From contig NZ_JAAZQL010000015.1 of the NCBI RefSeq assembly GCF_012275515.1, positions 1-63,762 of the forward strand: a stretch of 63,762 bases of DNA, written 5' to 3'. The position numbers and the translations under genes are program-made. The stretch comes from Novosphingobium sp. SG707 (GTDB lineage: Bacteria; Pseudomonadota; Alphaproteobacteria; Sphingomonadales; Sphingomonadaceae). This document shows, one piece after another, positions 34,317 through 42,730 of this stretch. The notes beneath the pieces are model-generated. The model saw only the letters and a program-made list of their open reading frames with translations, searched no databases and had not been told where the DNA came from. Every line of letters starts with the position of its first letter. The first letter of the stretch is position 1.

Positions 34317-35711
34317 TCAGGCAAACAGGGCTTCAGGCGCTTCGATCAGCCCCTTGAGCGTTGCGAGGAATTGGGCCGCCGCCGCGCCGTCAATGGCGCG
34401 ATGATCGACCGAGAGCGTCAGGGCGAGGCGGGTTTCAAACCCCGCGCTGCCGTCGGGTCTTTCGCACACCGCGCGCGCTGCCGCGCCCACGGCGAGGATC
34501 GCGGCCTGCGGCGGGTTGATGATGGCGGTAAATTCCTCCACCCCGAACATGCCAAGGTTCGAAATCGAGAAGGTCCCGCCCTCCATATCGCCCAGCGAGA
34601 GGCGCCCGGCCTTGGCCTTGTCGATCAGCGCGGCGGTGGCTTGCGCAATCTGGGTCACGCTCTGGCGGTCGGCCTGACGGACGACGGGCGTGACAAGGCC
34701 ATTGGGGCTGGCCACGGCGATCGCGACGTCGGCATGGGCAAAGCGGTGGATGGTGGCGCCGTGAACCTGCACATTGACATCAGGGTGGCGGGCCAGCGCA
34801 AGGGCTGCCGCGCGCACCAGATAGTCATTGATCGAGGCCCGCGCCCCCAGCACGAGATTGGCCGTTTTTCGCAGGGCCAGCAGTTCATCGAGCCGCGCGC
34901 TGGAGCGCAGATAGAAATGCGGGATCTCCTGCTTGGCCTGGGTCAGGCGCTGGGCCACCACCTTGCGCACCCGGTCAAACGGGACGATGGCGGGCGGGTT
35001 GGGCACGGGGGCAAAAGCCGCGCCCTGCATGGGCGCAGGCGTGGCCACCAGCGCCAGCACATCGGCCTTGGAAATGCGCCCGCGCGGCCCGGTGCCCTTG
35101 ACGCCGGACAGGTCGATCCCGTGCTGGGCCGCGATCCGGCGGGCCAACGGCGAGGCAAAGGCCTTGCCTTCCTCGGCCAGCGCCAGCGTACCGACCAGCA
35201 CCGGGCGGGCGGGCGCGTTCAAGGCCTGCTGGACGTCCTGCAAGGTGATGCGGCCATGGCGGCCCGAACCCTCGATCGGCTCAATGTCCAGCCCGCTCGC
35301 CTCGGCCAGCTTGAGCGCTTCGGGGCTGATGGCGCGGTTGGTCTGGATCGGGCGCGGAGCGGGGGCGGGCGCAGGTTCCTCGCGCGTTGCGGCGTTGGGG
35401 TTGGTCGGCGCATTGGCGGGGCGGAAGACGGCGATGAAGGCGTCGATTTCCTCGGCGCTGGTCCCGGCCTGTGCGGTCACGGCCAGCAGCGTGCCGACCG
35501 GCTGCGCCTCAGCGCCTGCGGGCACCAGCACACGGGCCAGCACCGCGTCATATTCGGCCTCGACCTCATTGGTGATCTTGGAGGTCTCGATCAGGCACAG
35601 CAATTGCCCCTTGGCGAACGTGTCACCCTCGGCCACTTTCCAGTCGGCCAGCGTGCCTTCGGTCATTTCGATGCCCCACTTGGGCATGCAGAACGGGCGG
35701 ATGTCCGGCAT
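34317..35711 (-). CDS. 2-oxoacid dehydrogenase E2 (dihydrolipoyl acyltransferase) with two E3/E1-binding domains
   Basis: 464 residues from the ATG at 35711 after GGGAGG. Lipoyl domain 1-80 with Lys45 in IETSKITNE; an Ala/Pro linker; two peripheral-subunit-binding domains in tandem at about 126-163 (ISPEALKLAEASGLD) and 185-222 (ASPLARRIAAQHGID); catalytic domain about 240-464 with DHRAIDG (His437). It transfers the acyl group to CoA. Forms a set with the E1beta and E1alpha genes just upstream; the E3 component is not in the window. Confidence 0.92.
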   Translation of the reverse strand: MPDIRPFCMPKWGIEMTEGTLADWKVAEGDTFAKGQLLCLIETSKITNEVEAEYDAVLARVLVPAGAEAQPVGTLLAVTAQAGTSAEEIDAFIAVFRPANAPTNPNAATREEPAPAPAPRPIQTNRAISPEALKLAEASGLDIEPIEGSGRHGRITLQDVQQALNAPARPVLVGTLALAEEGKAFASPLARRIAAQHGIDLSGVKGTGPRGRISKADVLALVATPAPMQGAAFAPVPNPPAIVPFDRVRKVVAQRLTQAKQEIPHFYLRSSARLDELLALRKTANLVLGARASINDYLVRAAALALARHPDVNVQVHGATIHRFAHADVAIAVASPNGLVTPVVRQADRQSVTQIAQATAALIDKAKAGRLSLGDMEGGTFSISNLGMFGVEEFTAIINPPQAAILAVGAAARAVCERPDGSAGFETRLALTLSVDHRAIDGAAAAQFLATLKGLIEAPEALFA

Positions 35712-35722
35712 CATCGCCTCCC

Positions 35723-36736
35723 TTATCGCCATGCCAGCACGCGGCGCACCGCCGCCTCGATCTTGTCGACCGAAGGCAGATAGGCGCTTTCCAATTCGCG
35801 GGCGAAAGGAATGGGCGTATGCGGCGGGGTGACTTGCAGCGGCGGCGCCTTGAGGCTGGAGAACGCCTTTTCCGCCACCAGCGCGCAAAGATCGGCGCCA
35901 AGCCCGCAGCGCGGCGGGGCTTCATCGACCACCACCACCCGGCCCGTCACCTCGACACTGTCGAGAATGGTCTCTTCATCGAGCGGACTTGTGGTGCGCA
36001 GGTCAATCACATCGCAGCCGATGCCTTCGCCTTTCAGCTTGTCGGCCACCGCCTCGCACATGCCCAGCAAAAGGCCCGAAGAGATGATCGTGACATCGCC
36101 CCCGGCGCGCGACAGGCGCGCATGGCCAAAGGGGATCATGAAATCGCGATCATCGGGCACTTCGCCGGTGGTGGCGTAAAGCGCCTTGTGCTCAAGAAAA
36201 ATCACCGGATCATCGTCGCGGATCGCGGTGCGCAGCAAGCCCTTCACATCGGCGGGCGTGGTGGGCATCACCACCTTCAGCCCCGGCATGCCCGTCAGGA
36301 TCTGATGCACCGATTGGCTGTGCTGGGCTGCGGCATTGTATCCCGCGCCATAGGCCATGCGGATCACCGCCGGACAGCGCGTCTTGCCGCCGAACATATA
36401 GCGGAACTTGGCAATCTGGTTCCAGATCTGGTCGAGCGAGACACCGATGAAATCGGCAAACATCAATTCGGCAATCGGCCTTTTGCCCGACAGGGCAAGC
36501 CCCGCCGCCGCGCCGACAATCGCGCTTTCCGAAATCGGCGTGTCGATCACGCGGGTTGCGCCAAAGCGGTCATACAGCCCGGTCGAGGTTGACCAGATGC
36601 CGCCAATGGCCTCCGGTCCGCCTTCGGTCCCCATGCCGCCCACCACATCTTCGCCCAGCACCACCACATTGGGGTCGCGCTCCATTTCTTCCATGATGGT
36701 GGAGAGGACGGCGGCGCGGTACATCATATTGCTCAT
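35723..36736 (-). CDS. 2-oxoacid dehydrogenase E1 component, beta subunit
   Basis: 337 residues (MSNMMYRAAVLSTIMEEM). Transketolase-type pyrimidine domain with VVLGEDVVGGMGTEGG and GKRPIAELMFADF, then C-terminal domain (VIDLRTTSPLDEETIL, VVVDEAPPRCG). With E1alpha it decarboxylates a 2-oxoacid using thiamine diphosphate. Sequence type is acetoin/branched-chain/pyruvate-like, so the substrate cannot be fixed. 12 bp before E2 and 16 bp after E1alpha. Confidence 0.93.
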   Translation of the reverse strand: MSNMMYRAAVLSTIMEEMERDPNVVVLGEDVVGGMGTEGGPEAIGGIWSTSTGLYDRFGATRVIDTPISESAIVGAAAGLALSGKRPIAELMFADFIGVSLDQIWNQIAKFRYMFGGKTRCPAVIRMAYGAGYNAAAQHSQSVHQILTGMPGLKVVMPTTPADVKGLLRTAIRDDDPVIFLEHKALYATTGEVPDDRDFMIPFGHARLSRAGGDVTIISSGLLLGMCEAVADKLKGEGIGCDVIDLRTTSPLDEETILDSVEVTGRVVVVDEAPPRCGLGADLCALVAEKAFSSLKAPPLQVTPPHTPIPFARELESAYLPSVDKIEAAVRRVLAWR

Positions 36737-36752
36737 CAAACTTCTCCCGCGC

Positions 36753-37736
36753 TTAATAGGCGATATAGACGTCGGCCAGAACGTCTTCGGGTGTTGGCCT
36801 TGCGGCGGCGCGGGCGGCGGCCACGGCCCCTTCGATGGCGGCCATCACATCATCGTCCACCGCGTCCAGATCGGCGTCCGAGAGCAGGCCGGCGCCTTTT
36901 ACCGAGGCGCGGAACCGGGTGAGGCAATCGCGCGTGGCCCGGATACGGTCGAGTTCGCCGGGGCCGCGATAGCGCTGGGGGTCGCCCTCGAAATGGCCGA
37001 AAAAGCGCTCGGTGTCGAATTCGACCGCCGCCGGGCCATGGCCCGCGCGCACATAATCCAGCACCTCGCGCATCGTGTCATGGACGGCAAAGAAATCGGT
37101 GCCGTCCGCGCGCCATGCCTTCATGCCGAAGGCTTCGGCGCGACTGGCGATGTCCTGATTGGTGCCCACCGCATAGGATACGCCGGTATGTTCGGAATAG
37201 TGGTTGTTTTCGAAAACAAAAATGCACGGCGCTTTGGTCACGGCGGCAAGGTTCATCGCCTCAAAGGTCGTGCCCTGATTGCAGGCGCCGTCGCCGGAAA
37301 AGGCGATGGCGATTTTCAAGCCGTCCGGCCCCGGTCCATCGACGCGCGAGGCCAGCGCCGCCCCGACCGCAATCGGCGCGCCCGCCCCCACAATGCCATT
37401 GGCCCCCAACATGCCCTTGGTCACATCGGCAATGTGCATCGACCCGCCCTTGCCCTTGCAAAGGCCCTCGCGGCTGCCCCAGATTTCCTTCATCATGTCA
37501 TTCACATCGCATCCCTTGGCCAGACAATGGCCATGGCCGCGATGGGTCGAAACGATCTTGTCGGCGGGCGAGAGATGTTCGCATACGCCCACCGCCACGG
37601 CCTCCTGACCGCAATAAAGGTGAGTGAAACCGGCAATCTCGCCGGTCTGGATTTCGACATGCAGCCGCTCTTCAAATTCGCGGATGATCTTCATCTGGCG
37701 ATAGGCGGCCAGCAGGGCTTCTCGGCTCAATTGCAT
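36753..37736 (-). CDS. 2-oxoacid dehydrogenase E1 component, alpha subunit
   Basis: 327 residues from the ATG at 37736 (MQLSREALLAAYRQM). ThDP-binding motif GDGACNQGTTFEAMNLAA..., the HRGHGHCLAKG phosphorylation-loop-like segment, and ENNHYSEHTGVSYAVG. It provides ThDP for the E1 reaction with the beta subunit. In an island with ring-opening enzymes such a complex may remove a 2-oxoacid fragment. Follows the ACAD gene after 37 bp in the same orientation. Confidence 0.93.
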   Translation of the reverse strand: MQLSREALLAAYRQMKIIREFEERLHVEIQTGEIAGFTHLYCGQEAVAVGVCEHLSPADKIVSTHRGHGHCLAKGCDVNDMMKEIWGSREGLCKGKGGSMHIADVTKGMLGANGIVGAGAPIAVGAALASRVDGPGPDGLKIAIAFSGDGACNQGTTFEAMNLAAVTKAPCIFVFENNHYSEHTGVSYAVGTNQDIASRAEAFGMKAWRADGTDFFAVHDTMREVLDYVRAGHGPAAVEFDTERFFGHFEGDPQRYRGPGELDRIRATRDCLTRFRASVKGAGLLSDADLDAVDDDVMAAIEGAVAAARAAARPTPEDVLADVYIAY

Positions 37737-37773
37737 TTCCGGCTCCCGGCGTTTTGTTGTTCTGTTCGGCAGG

Positions 37774-38982
37774 CTAGAGGTTGAGCACCGTCTTGGCGAT
37801 GATGCTGGCCTGCACCTCGTTGGTGCCGCCAAAAATGGTCCATGCCCGGCTGTTGAGATAGCGGGCGGCGGCAACCTGGGTCTGGCGATTGTGGACGGGC
37901 GTCGGGGCGTCGGGGCCATAGAGCGGACGACGCATGTCCAGTTCCAGCCCCGCCAAGCCCAGCAGATCCATCGCCAGAAGGTCGATTTCCTGCCGCAGGT
38001 TTGACGCCAGCAGCTTGACCAGCGAGGTCTGCGGCCCCGGCGCCTGACCCTGCGCGATTTCGGACAGGATTTTCAGCTCGATCATCTCCAGCGATTCAAC
38101 CCCCAGCCGCGCGCGCGCCACCCGGCGGCGCCAGTCGGCATTATGGGCCATCACGCCGCCCGCCCCATCGGGTTGATCGGCCGCATCGGTGCAAATCCGG
38201 CGCAGGTCATAGGCCAGCTTGGGCGCATGGCACGACCCGCCCCGCTCGTTTTCCAGCAGAAACTTGGCCAGCTTCCACCCATCGCCTTCTTCGCCGACAA
38301 GGTCGGTAACGGGAACGACGACATCCTCCAGAAACACCTGATTGACCTCATGGTCGCCCGCCAGCGTCAGGATCGGGCGCACCGAAATCCCCGGCTGGTT
38401 CATATCGACCAGCAGGAAGGAAATGCCGGTGCTTTTGTGCCCGCTGGCATCGGTGCGGGCCAGACAGAACATCCGGTTGGCCCAATGGGCATGCGTGGTC
38501 CAGATCTTGGACCCGTTGAGGATATACTTGTCGCCATCGCGCACCGCGCGGCATTGCAGGCTGGCCAGATCCGACCCGCTGGCCGGTTCCGAAAAGCCCT
38601 GACACCAATAATCCTCGCCCGACAGGATGCGGGGCAGATAATGGGCCTTTTGCTCGGCCGTGCCGAACGTATAGATGACCGGCGCCACCAGCTTCAGCCC
38701 CAGCACGGTCAGATTGGGCGCGCCCGCCTCGGCGCATTCCTTTTCAAAGATATAGCGCTGTACCGGGCTCCAGCCCGTGCCGCCATATTCCTTGGGCCAT
38801 TGATAGGCCAGCCAACCCTGCTTGTGCAGAATGGCATTCCACGCCTGACCGATGTCGGGCTCGACAAAAACCGACGGGGTGGCCTCCGCGCCTTCGCGGA
38901 TTTGCGTCGTCAGATGCGCGGCCAGAAACGCGCGGACCTCTTCGCGGAAACGCAGTTCTTCGGGGGTGAGTTCAAGGTTCAT
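37774..38982 (-). CDS. Acyl-CoA dehydrogenase
   Basis: 402 residues from the ATG at 38982 (MNLELTPEELRFREEV). Typical segments: QGWLAYQWPKEYGGTGW, CQGFSEPASGSDLASLQ, YILNGSKIWTTHAHWANRM, and C-terminal TIFGGTNEVQASIIAKTV. It resembles the larger subunit of the two-protein ACADs that act on steroid-like side chains; the shorter ACAD at 41624-42691 could be its partner. In the operon after the thiolase-like gene (7 bp). Confidence 0.93.
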   Translation of the reverse strand: MNLELTPEELRFREEVRAFLAAHLTTQIREGAEATPSVFVEPDIGQAWNAILHKQGWLAYQWPKEYGGTGWSPVQRYIFEKECAEAGAPNLTVLGLKLVAPVIYTFGTAEQKAHYLPRILSGEDYWCQGFSEPASGSDLASLQCRAVRDGDKYILNGSKIWTTHAHWANRMFCLARTDASGHKSTGISFLLVDMNQPGISVRPILTLAGDHEVNQVFLEDVVVPVTDLVGEEGDGWKLAKFLLENERGGSCHAPKLAYDLRRICTDAADQPDGAGGVMAHNADWRRRVARARLGVESLEMIELKILSEIAQGQAPGPQTSLVKLLASNLRQEIDLLAMDLLGLAGLELDMRRPLYGPDAPTPVHNRQTQVAAARYLNSRAWTIFGGTNEVQASIIAKTVLNL

Positions 38983-38989
38983 GGCGGCT

Positions 38990-40147
38990 CTATGTGTGCA
39001 AAATGGTGACGGCCGAGACGCCGGGGGCGCCATAGACGTGGCTGTAGGCGGTGCGCGGGGCGCCGGGGACTTGTCGCCCCCCGCCAAGCCCCCGCAATTG
39101 GACGGCATTTTCATAGACCTGCCGCAGGCCCGACGCGCCGATCGGTTCGCCGCAGGCAAGGCAGCCGCCGTCGGTGTTGACCGGCAGGCCGCCGCCGATG
39201 GCGGTGCGCCCCTCGGCGATCCATTGCTCCTGATCGCCATCGGCGCAAAAGCCGTTTTCGGCCATGTGCATGATTTCGGCGCCTGCCTCGGTGTCCTGCA
39301 ATTGGGCCAGATCGATCTCGCCGGGGCCAATGCCTGCCTTTTCAAACGCGGCGGCGGCGGCAAGGCGGGTGGCGGTGTTGACCCCGCCGCCGATCTCGAT
39401 GCTGGGGGCAAAGACCTCAAAGCTGGCCGGGGGGCGGGTGCGCATGGTGGCCGCGGCCAGATGGATCGGGCGAATGCCCAATTCGCGCGCCTTCTTCTCG
39501 CTGGCCAAAACCAGCGCCACCCCGCCTTCGCCCGGCGAGCAGAACATATATTTGGTGAAAGGGTCCGAGACCATCGGCGCGTTCAGGATGGTGTCGAGCG
39601 CCACCTCTTCGCGCCGCCAGGCATGGGGGGCATGCACCCCATTGGCAAAGGCCTTTTGCGCCACCAGCCCCAGCGTCCGGCGGCTGATGCCATAAAGGTG
39701 CATATAGCGCATGATCTTGGCCGCGAAGAATTGCGTTGTGACCATATAGCCCGCCGCGCCATACCATTCGGGCAGATTATATTCGGCGGGCAGCGCGTTG
39801 AAAGCGCCGCGCGGATGCTTGTCAAAGCCGACCGCCAGCCCCAGTTCAAATTCGCCGGAGCGAATGGCCATTTGCGCGGAAAACAGCGCCGATCCGCCCG
39901 TGGCGCAGCCATTCCTGACGTTGATGAACTGCATCCCGGTCAACCCGAGCCGGTCTACCATCGTGTCGGGATTGCCCGCCGCATCCGATCCGCCATAGGC
40001 AAATTGGACATCGCCCCACGCCACGCCCGCATCGGCCAGCGCGGCGCGTACCGCATGGGCGCCCTGATCCAGCCCCGATACACCATCGGTGCGGCCAAAG
40101 GGGTGGATGCCGATGCCGATGATGCAGACATTGGTGGCCGCGCTCAT
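38990..40147 (-). CDS. Thiolase-fold protein of the lipid-transfer/aldolase (Ltp2-like) type
   Basis: 385 residues from the ATG at 40147. The thiolase fold keeps a Cys at the nucleophile position (NGCATGGSALFSA). The usual GHP motif is GEP (CLACGEPIGASGLRQ), and the C-terminal Cys motif is absent (GAPGVSAVTIL). Loss of the catalytic His suggests a non-thiolytic reaction, such as the retro-aldol cleavage done by Ltp2-type proteins with a DUF35 partner. Its start overlaps the DUF35 gene stop as ATGA, matching that pairing. Confidence 0.82.
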   Translation of the reverse strand: MSAATNVCIIGIGIHPFGRTDGVSGLDQGAHAVRAALADAGVAWGDVQFAYGGSDAAGNPDTMVDRLGLTGMQFINVRNGCATGGSALFSAQMAIRSGEFELGLAVGFDKHPRGAFNALPAEYNLPEWYGAAGYMVTTQFFAAKIMRYMHLYGISRRTLGLVAQKAFANGVHAPHAWRREEVALDTILNAPMVSDPFTKYMFCSPGEGGVALVLASEKKARELGIRPIHLAAATMRTRPPASFEVFAPSIEIGGGVNTATRLAAAAAFEKAGIGPGEIDLAQLQDTEAGAEIMHMAENGFCADGDQEQWIAEGRTAIGGGLPVNTDGGCLACGEPIGASGLRQVYENAVQLRGLGGGRQVPGAPRTAYSHVYGAPGVSAVTILHT

Positions 40148-40542
40148 TGTGCGGCCTCCGGGCAAAAGGCGGGGAGCCAGAACGGGTCCTGCGCGGCCGG
40201 GTCAAGCGCCACGCGGGTCAGCTCGACCGCCATGCCGATGCGGATCGCGTCCAGATCAACGCCCACCAGACGCGCCTCGACAATCACCGCGCCGGGCAAT
40301 TCGACATAGGCCAGCGCCCATGGTTCAAAGGCCTCCGGCCCGGCATAGGGCGGGGTTTTGGGGCGAAACCGCTGGATCGTATAGGACCAGACTGTGCCGC
40401 GCGTGGGCAGGGCCACCGGATCGAACTCGGCGCCGGGCCCATCGCCGGGATAGGGAAAGGTCACGCGCCCGGTCTGCCGATGGCGTCCGCCCATCAGATG
40501 CAGCGGGGCATCAGGCATAAACAGGGGTGCGTCGGCTGACAG
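40144..40542 (-). CDS. DUF35/OB-fold partner of the thiolase-like protein, zinc ribbon lost
   Basis: About 132 residues. The OB-fold part is clear (RGTVWSYTIQRFRP; PWALAYVELPGAVIVEARLVG). The N-terminal zinc-ribbon Cys pairs seen in most DUF35 proteins are missing (LMGGRHRQTGRVTFP). The start is uncertain: AAGAGGAGA lies six bases before a CTG at 40542, while the first ATG (40518) has no good ribosome-binding site. Lux-box-like element 3 upstream fits the 40542 start. ATGA overlap with the thiolase-like gene implies a complex. Confidence 0.8.
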   Translation of the reverse strand: MSADAPLFMPDAPLHLMGGRHRQTGRVTFPYPGDGPGAEFDPVALPTRGTVWSYTIQRFRPKTPPYAGPEAFEPWALAYVELPGAVIVEARLVGVDLDAIRIGMAVELTRVALDPAAQDPFWLPAFCPEAAQ

Positions 40543-40611
40543 GGTGGCTCTCCTCTTGGTTTCCGTTGATTCCTTATGTCCGGATAAAGCGCCCCGATGC
40601 GCCCGCTGGCG

Positions 40612-40629
40612 ACTCTTCAAAACGCTAGG
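40612..40629. promoter_or_regulatory. lux-box-like element 3
   Basis: Minus strand CCTAGCGTTTTGAAGAGT (CCTA-N10-GAGT). Centre 78 bp upstream of the DUF35 start at 40542; would control the long DUF35-to-P450 operon. The rest of the gap 40543-40737 holds nothing recognisable. Confidence 0.5.
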
Positions 40630-40737
40630 CTGAGACAATTTTCAGGCCTGTTGGGCCGAGCCTCCATGGCGACACAGCCAGCGGCCCCAGCACCGATGCG
40701 GTGTGGGGCCAACAAGATTGCCAAGTCGGCGCCGCGA

Positions 40738-41520
40738 TCATTTATGCAGCGAGATATAACCCAGTTGCGCCGCCTTGAAGACAGTCTGGCTGCGGTTGAC
40801 GGCGTCCAGCTTGATCGAGGCATTGTGGATGTGGAAACGCACCGTGGCCCGGCTGCGGCCGATGATCATGCTGATTTCCAGATCAGTCTTGCCGATCGCG
40901 GCCCAGCGCAGGCATTCCACCTCGCGCTTGGACAGGCGCGATTTGGCGGGCAGCGCCTGAGCCAGCCCCATCGTGTTGACATAGCTGGCGATGAAGGTGC
41001 GGCTCAGCAGGCCGAAAATGTCGCCATAGCGTTCAAACATGTCGCCAAGATCGGTGATCGATTGGTCCAGCGGGTTGAACGACACCGCGCCGATCTGGCC
41101 AAAGGGCAGATGAACCGGGACGACAATGGCGGCCCTGGTCATGGCGCGCGCTTCGAAATTGCTCAGATCAATGCCGCTCAGATAGCGGTTGGCCTGCCTT
41201 GTGTGAAAGCCTTTTTCATTGAGCCAGAACGGCTCGCTTTCAAAGCGGCAGGCCGAGGTGATCGGCGAATCCAGCGCGATGCGCGGGTTGCGCCACCATG
41301 CCTTGTCGCTGGTCCAGCCAAACACGTCGCGGGCCAGCACATTGCCCTCGGTGTCCACAGGGGTGCGCTTGTCGGCAATGTTGTGGGCCGGGGCGACCTG
41401 CATCCCGCAATCCAGCGCGATGCGGTTGAGGGCCTCGGCTGCAGGGCGGATCTGGTCGGGCGATGCGATTCGCACGGCGTCAACCCATTCAAGGCTTGGG
41501 GCATCCATCTCCAGTACCAT
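40738..41520 (-). CDS. LuxR-type transcriptional regulator with an autoinducer-binding-like domain
   Basis: 260 residues from the ATG at 41520. The N-terminal sensor resembles Autoind_bind: the Asp and Trp that hold the acyl-homoserine lactone amide seem kept (ALDSPITSA; PFWLNE), but the aromatic pocket region is altered. The C-terminal HTH is LSKREVECLRWAAIGKTDLE through TVRFHIHNA. No luxI-type synthase is seen, so this is a LuxR solo that may sense a substrate. It sits in the middle of the island, and its own promoter carries lux-box-like element 4. Confidence 0.9.
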   Translation of the reverse strand: MVLEMDAPSLEWVDAVRIASPDQIRPAAEALNRIALDCGMQVAPAHNIADKRTPVDTEGNVLARDVFGWTSDKAWWRNPRIALDSPITSACRFESEPFWLNEKGFHTRQANRYLSGIDLSNFEARAMTRAAIVVPVHLPFGQIGAVSFNPLDQSITDLGDMFERYGDIFGLLSRTFIASYVNTMGLAQALPAKSRLSKREVECLRWAAIGKTDLEISMIIGRSRATVRFHIHNASIKLDAVNRSQTVFKAAQLGYISLHK

Positions 41521-41556
41521 TTCGCTTTGCCTTCTTTTGTTCGGGCGTTGAGGCAT

Positions 41557-41574
41557 CCTAGCCTTTTTCGCAGC
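41557..41574. promoter_or_regulatory. lux-box-like element 4
   Basis: CCTAGCCTTTTTCGCAGC (CCTA-N10-CAGC). Centre is 45 bp from the luxR-type start and 58 bp from the ACAD start; divergent. Confidence 0.55.
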
Positions 41575-41623
41575 GTTTTTGGCCTGTCGGTAGTGCTAGA
41601 TTATTGTCCAAGGGAGCAAAACC

Positions 41624-42691
41624 GTGAATTTCAATCTCAGCGAAGAAGAGATGATGCTTGAGGCTCTGGCCGACCGCTTTGCGGCCGAGCGCTATGACAT
41701 TGAGCGCCGCCGCGCCTATCAGGCGCAACCCCATGGTTTCAGTCAGGAAAACTGGGATATGCTGGCCGAATTCGGCTTGATGGCGGCGCCCGTTTCGACC
41801 GAACATGGCGGGCTGGGATTGACGGCGGGGGCGATGGTCACGCTGTTCATGGCGCTGGGCCGGGGGCTGGTGGTCGAGCCTTTGTGCGAAAGCGTGCTGG
41901 TGGGCGCGCGGCTGCTGCTGGCGGGGGCCGATGAGTCGCTGGCCGGGCCATGGGCCGAGGATCTCTGCGCCGGTCGCCGCCGCGTCGCGCTGGCCCATGC
42001 CGAGGCCGCGCGCACCGTGGCCACCACGGCCAGGGACATGCGCATCAGCGGCGAAAAGCATTGCGTGCCCGCCGCCATTGGCGCCGACGCCTTCATCGTC
42101 AGCGCCGCCGACGAGCAGGGGGTAGGGCTTTATCTGGTAGCGGCTGATGCGCCGGGCCTGTCGATCACGCCGTGGCGGATGATCGACGGCAGTGTGGCCG
42201 GATTGCTGCGCTTTGATGATGCGCCCGCCGGCCATCGGCTGAATGGCGGTCTGGAACTCCTCGATGCGATCATGCCTCTGGCCGATCTGGCCCGCGCGGC
42301 CGAGGCGGTGGGCGTGATGCAGCGCATCTTTGATGAATCGCTCGAATATCTGCGCACACGCAGCCAGTTCAACACCGCGCTGGGCCGGTTTCAGGCGATC
42401 CAGCACCGGATGGTCGCCCATTATGCCGCGCTGGAGCAGAGCAAGGCGCTGATCAATTCGGCACTGGTGGCCGAGGGGCAGGATGGGTTTGCGCAGGCCG
42501 TCCACGGCGCGCGGGCTTTTATCAGCCAGGTCTCGGTCGAATTGGGCCATGACATGATCCAGTTCCACGGCGGCATGGGCGTGACCGACGAACTCTCGAT
42601 TGGTCATGGCCACAAACGGCTGGTGCTGCTCTCGCGCTGGCCGGAAAGTCCGCTGGCCCAGCTTGACCGCTATGCGCAGGAGGCGGCCTGA
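41624..42691 (+). CDS. Short acyl-CoA dehydrogenase (probable heteromeric subunit)
   Basis: 355 residues from a GTG after GGGAGC. N-terminal domain (MNFNLSEEEMMLEALADRF; AAPVSTEHGGLGLTAG) and C-terminal domain (SQFNTALGRFQAIQHRMVAHYAAL; IQFHGGMGVTDELSIGH). It lacks the C-terminal GTNE-type segment, and the middle beta domain is shortened, as in the smaller subunits of alpha2beta2 acyl-CoA dehydrogenases. Divergent from the luxR-type gene and followed by a strong hairpin. Confidence 0.88.
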   Translation: MNFNLSEEEMMLEALADRFAAERYDIERRRAYQAQPHGFSQENWDMLAEFGLMAAPVSTEHGGLGLTAGAMVTLFMALGRGLVVEPLCESVLVGARLLLAGADESLAGPWAEDLCAGRRRVALAHAEAARTVATTARDMRISGEKHCVPAAIGADAFIVSAADEQGVGLYLVAADAPGLSITPWRMIDGSVAGLLRFDDAPAGHRLNGGLELLDAIMPLADLARAAEAVGVMQRIFDESLEYLRTRSQFNTALGRFQAIQHRMVAHYAALEQSKALINSALVAEGQDGFAQAVHGARAFISQVSVELGHDMIQFHGGMGVTDELSIGHGHKRLVLLSRWPESPLAQLDRYAQEAA

Positions 42692-42695
42692 AACA

Positions 42696-42725
42696 AAGGG
42701 CCGGTGAGGATGCTCACCGGCCCTT
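42696..42725. terminator. Terminator-like hairpin after the short ACAD gene
   Basis: Perfect 13-bp stem AAGGGCCGGTGAG/CTCACCGGCCCTT with a 4-base loop. It lies between convergent genes and may act in both directions; no strong T-run follows. Confidence 0.6.
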
Positions 42726-42730
42726 GGATT

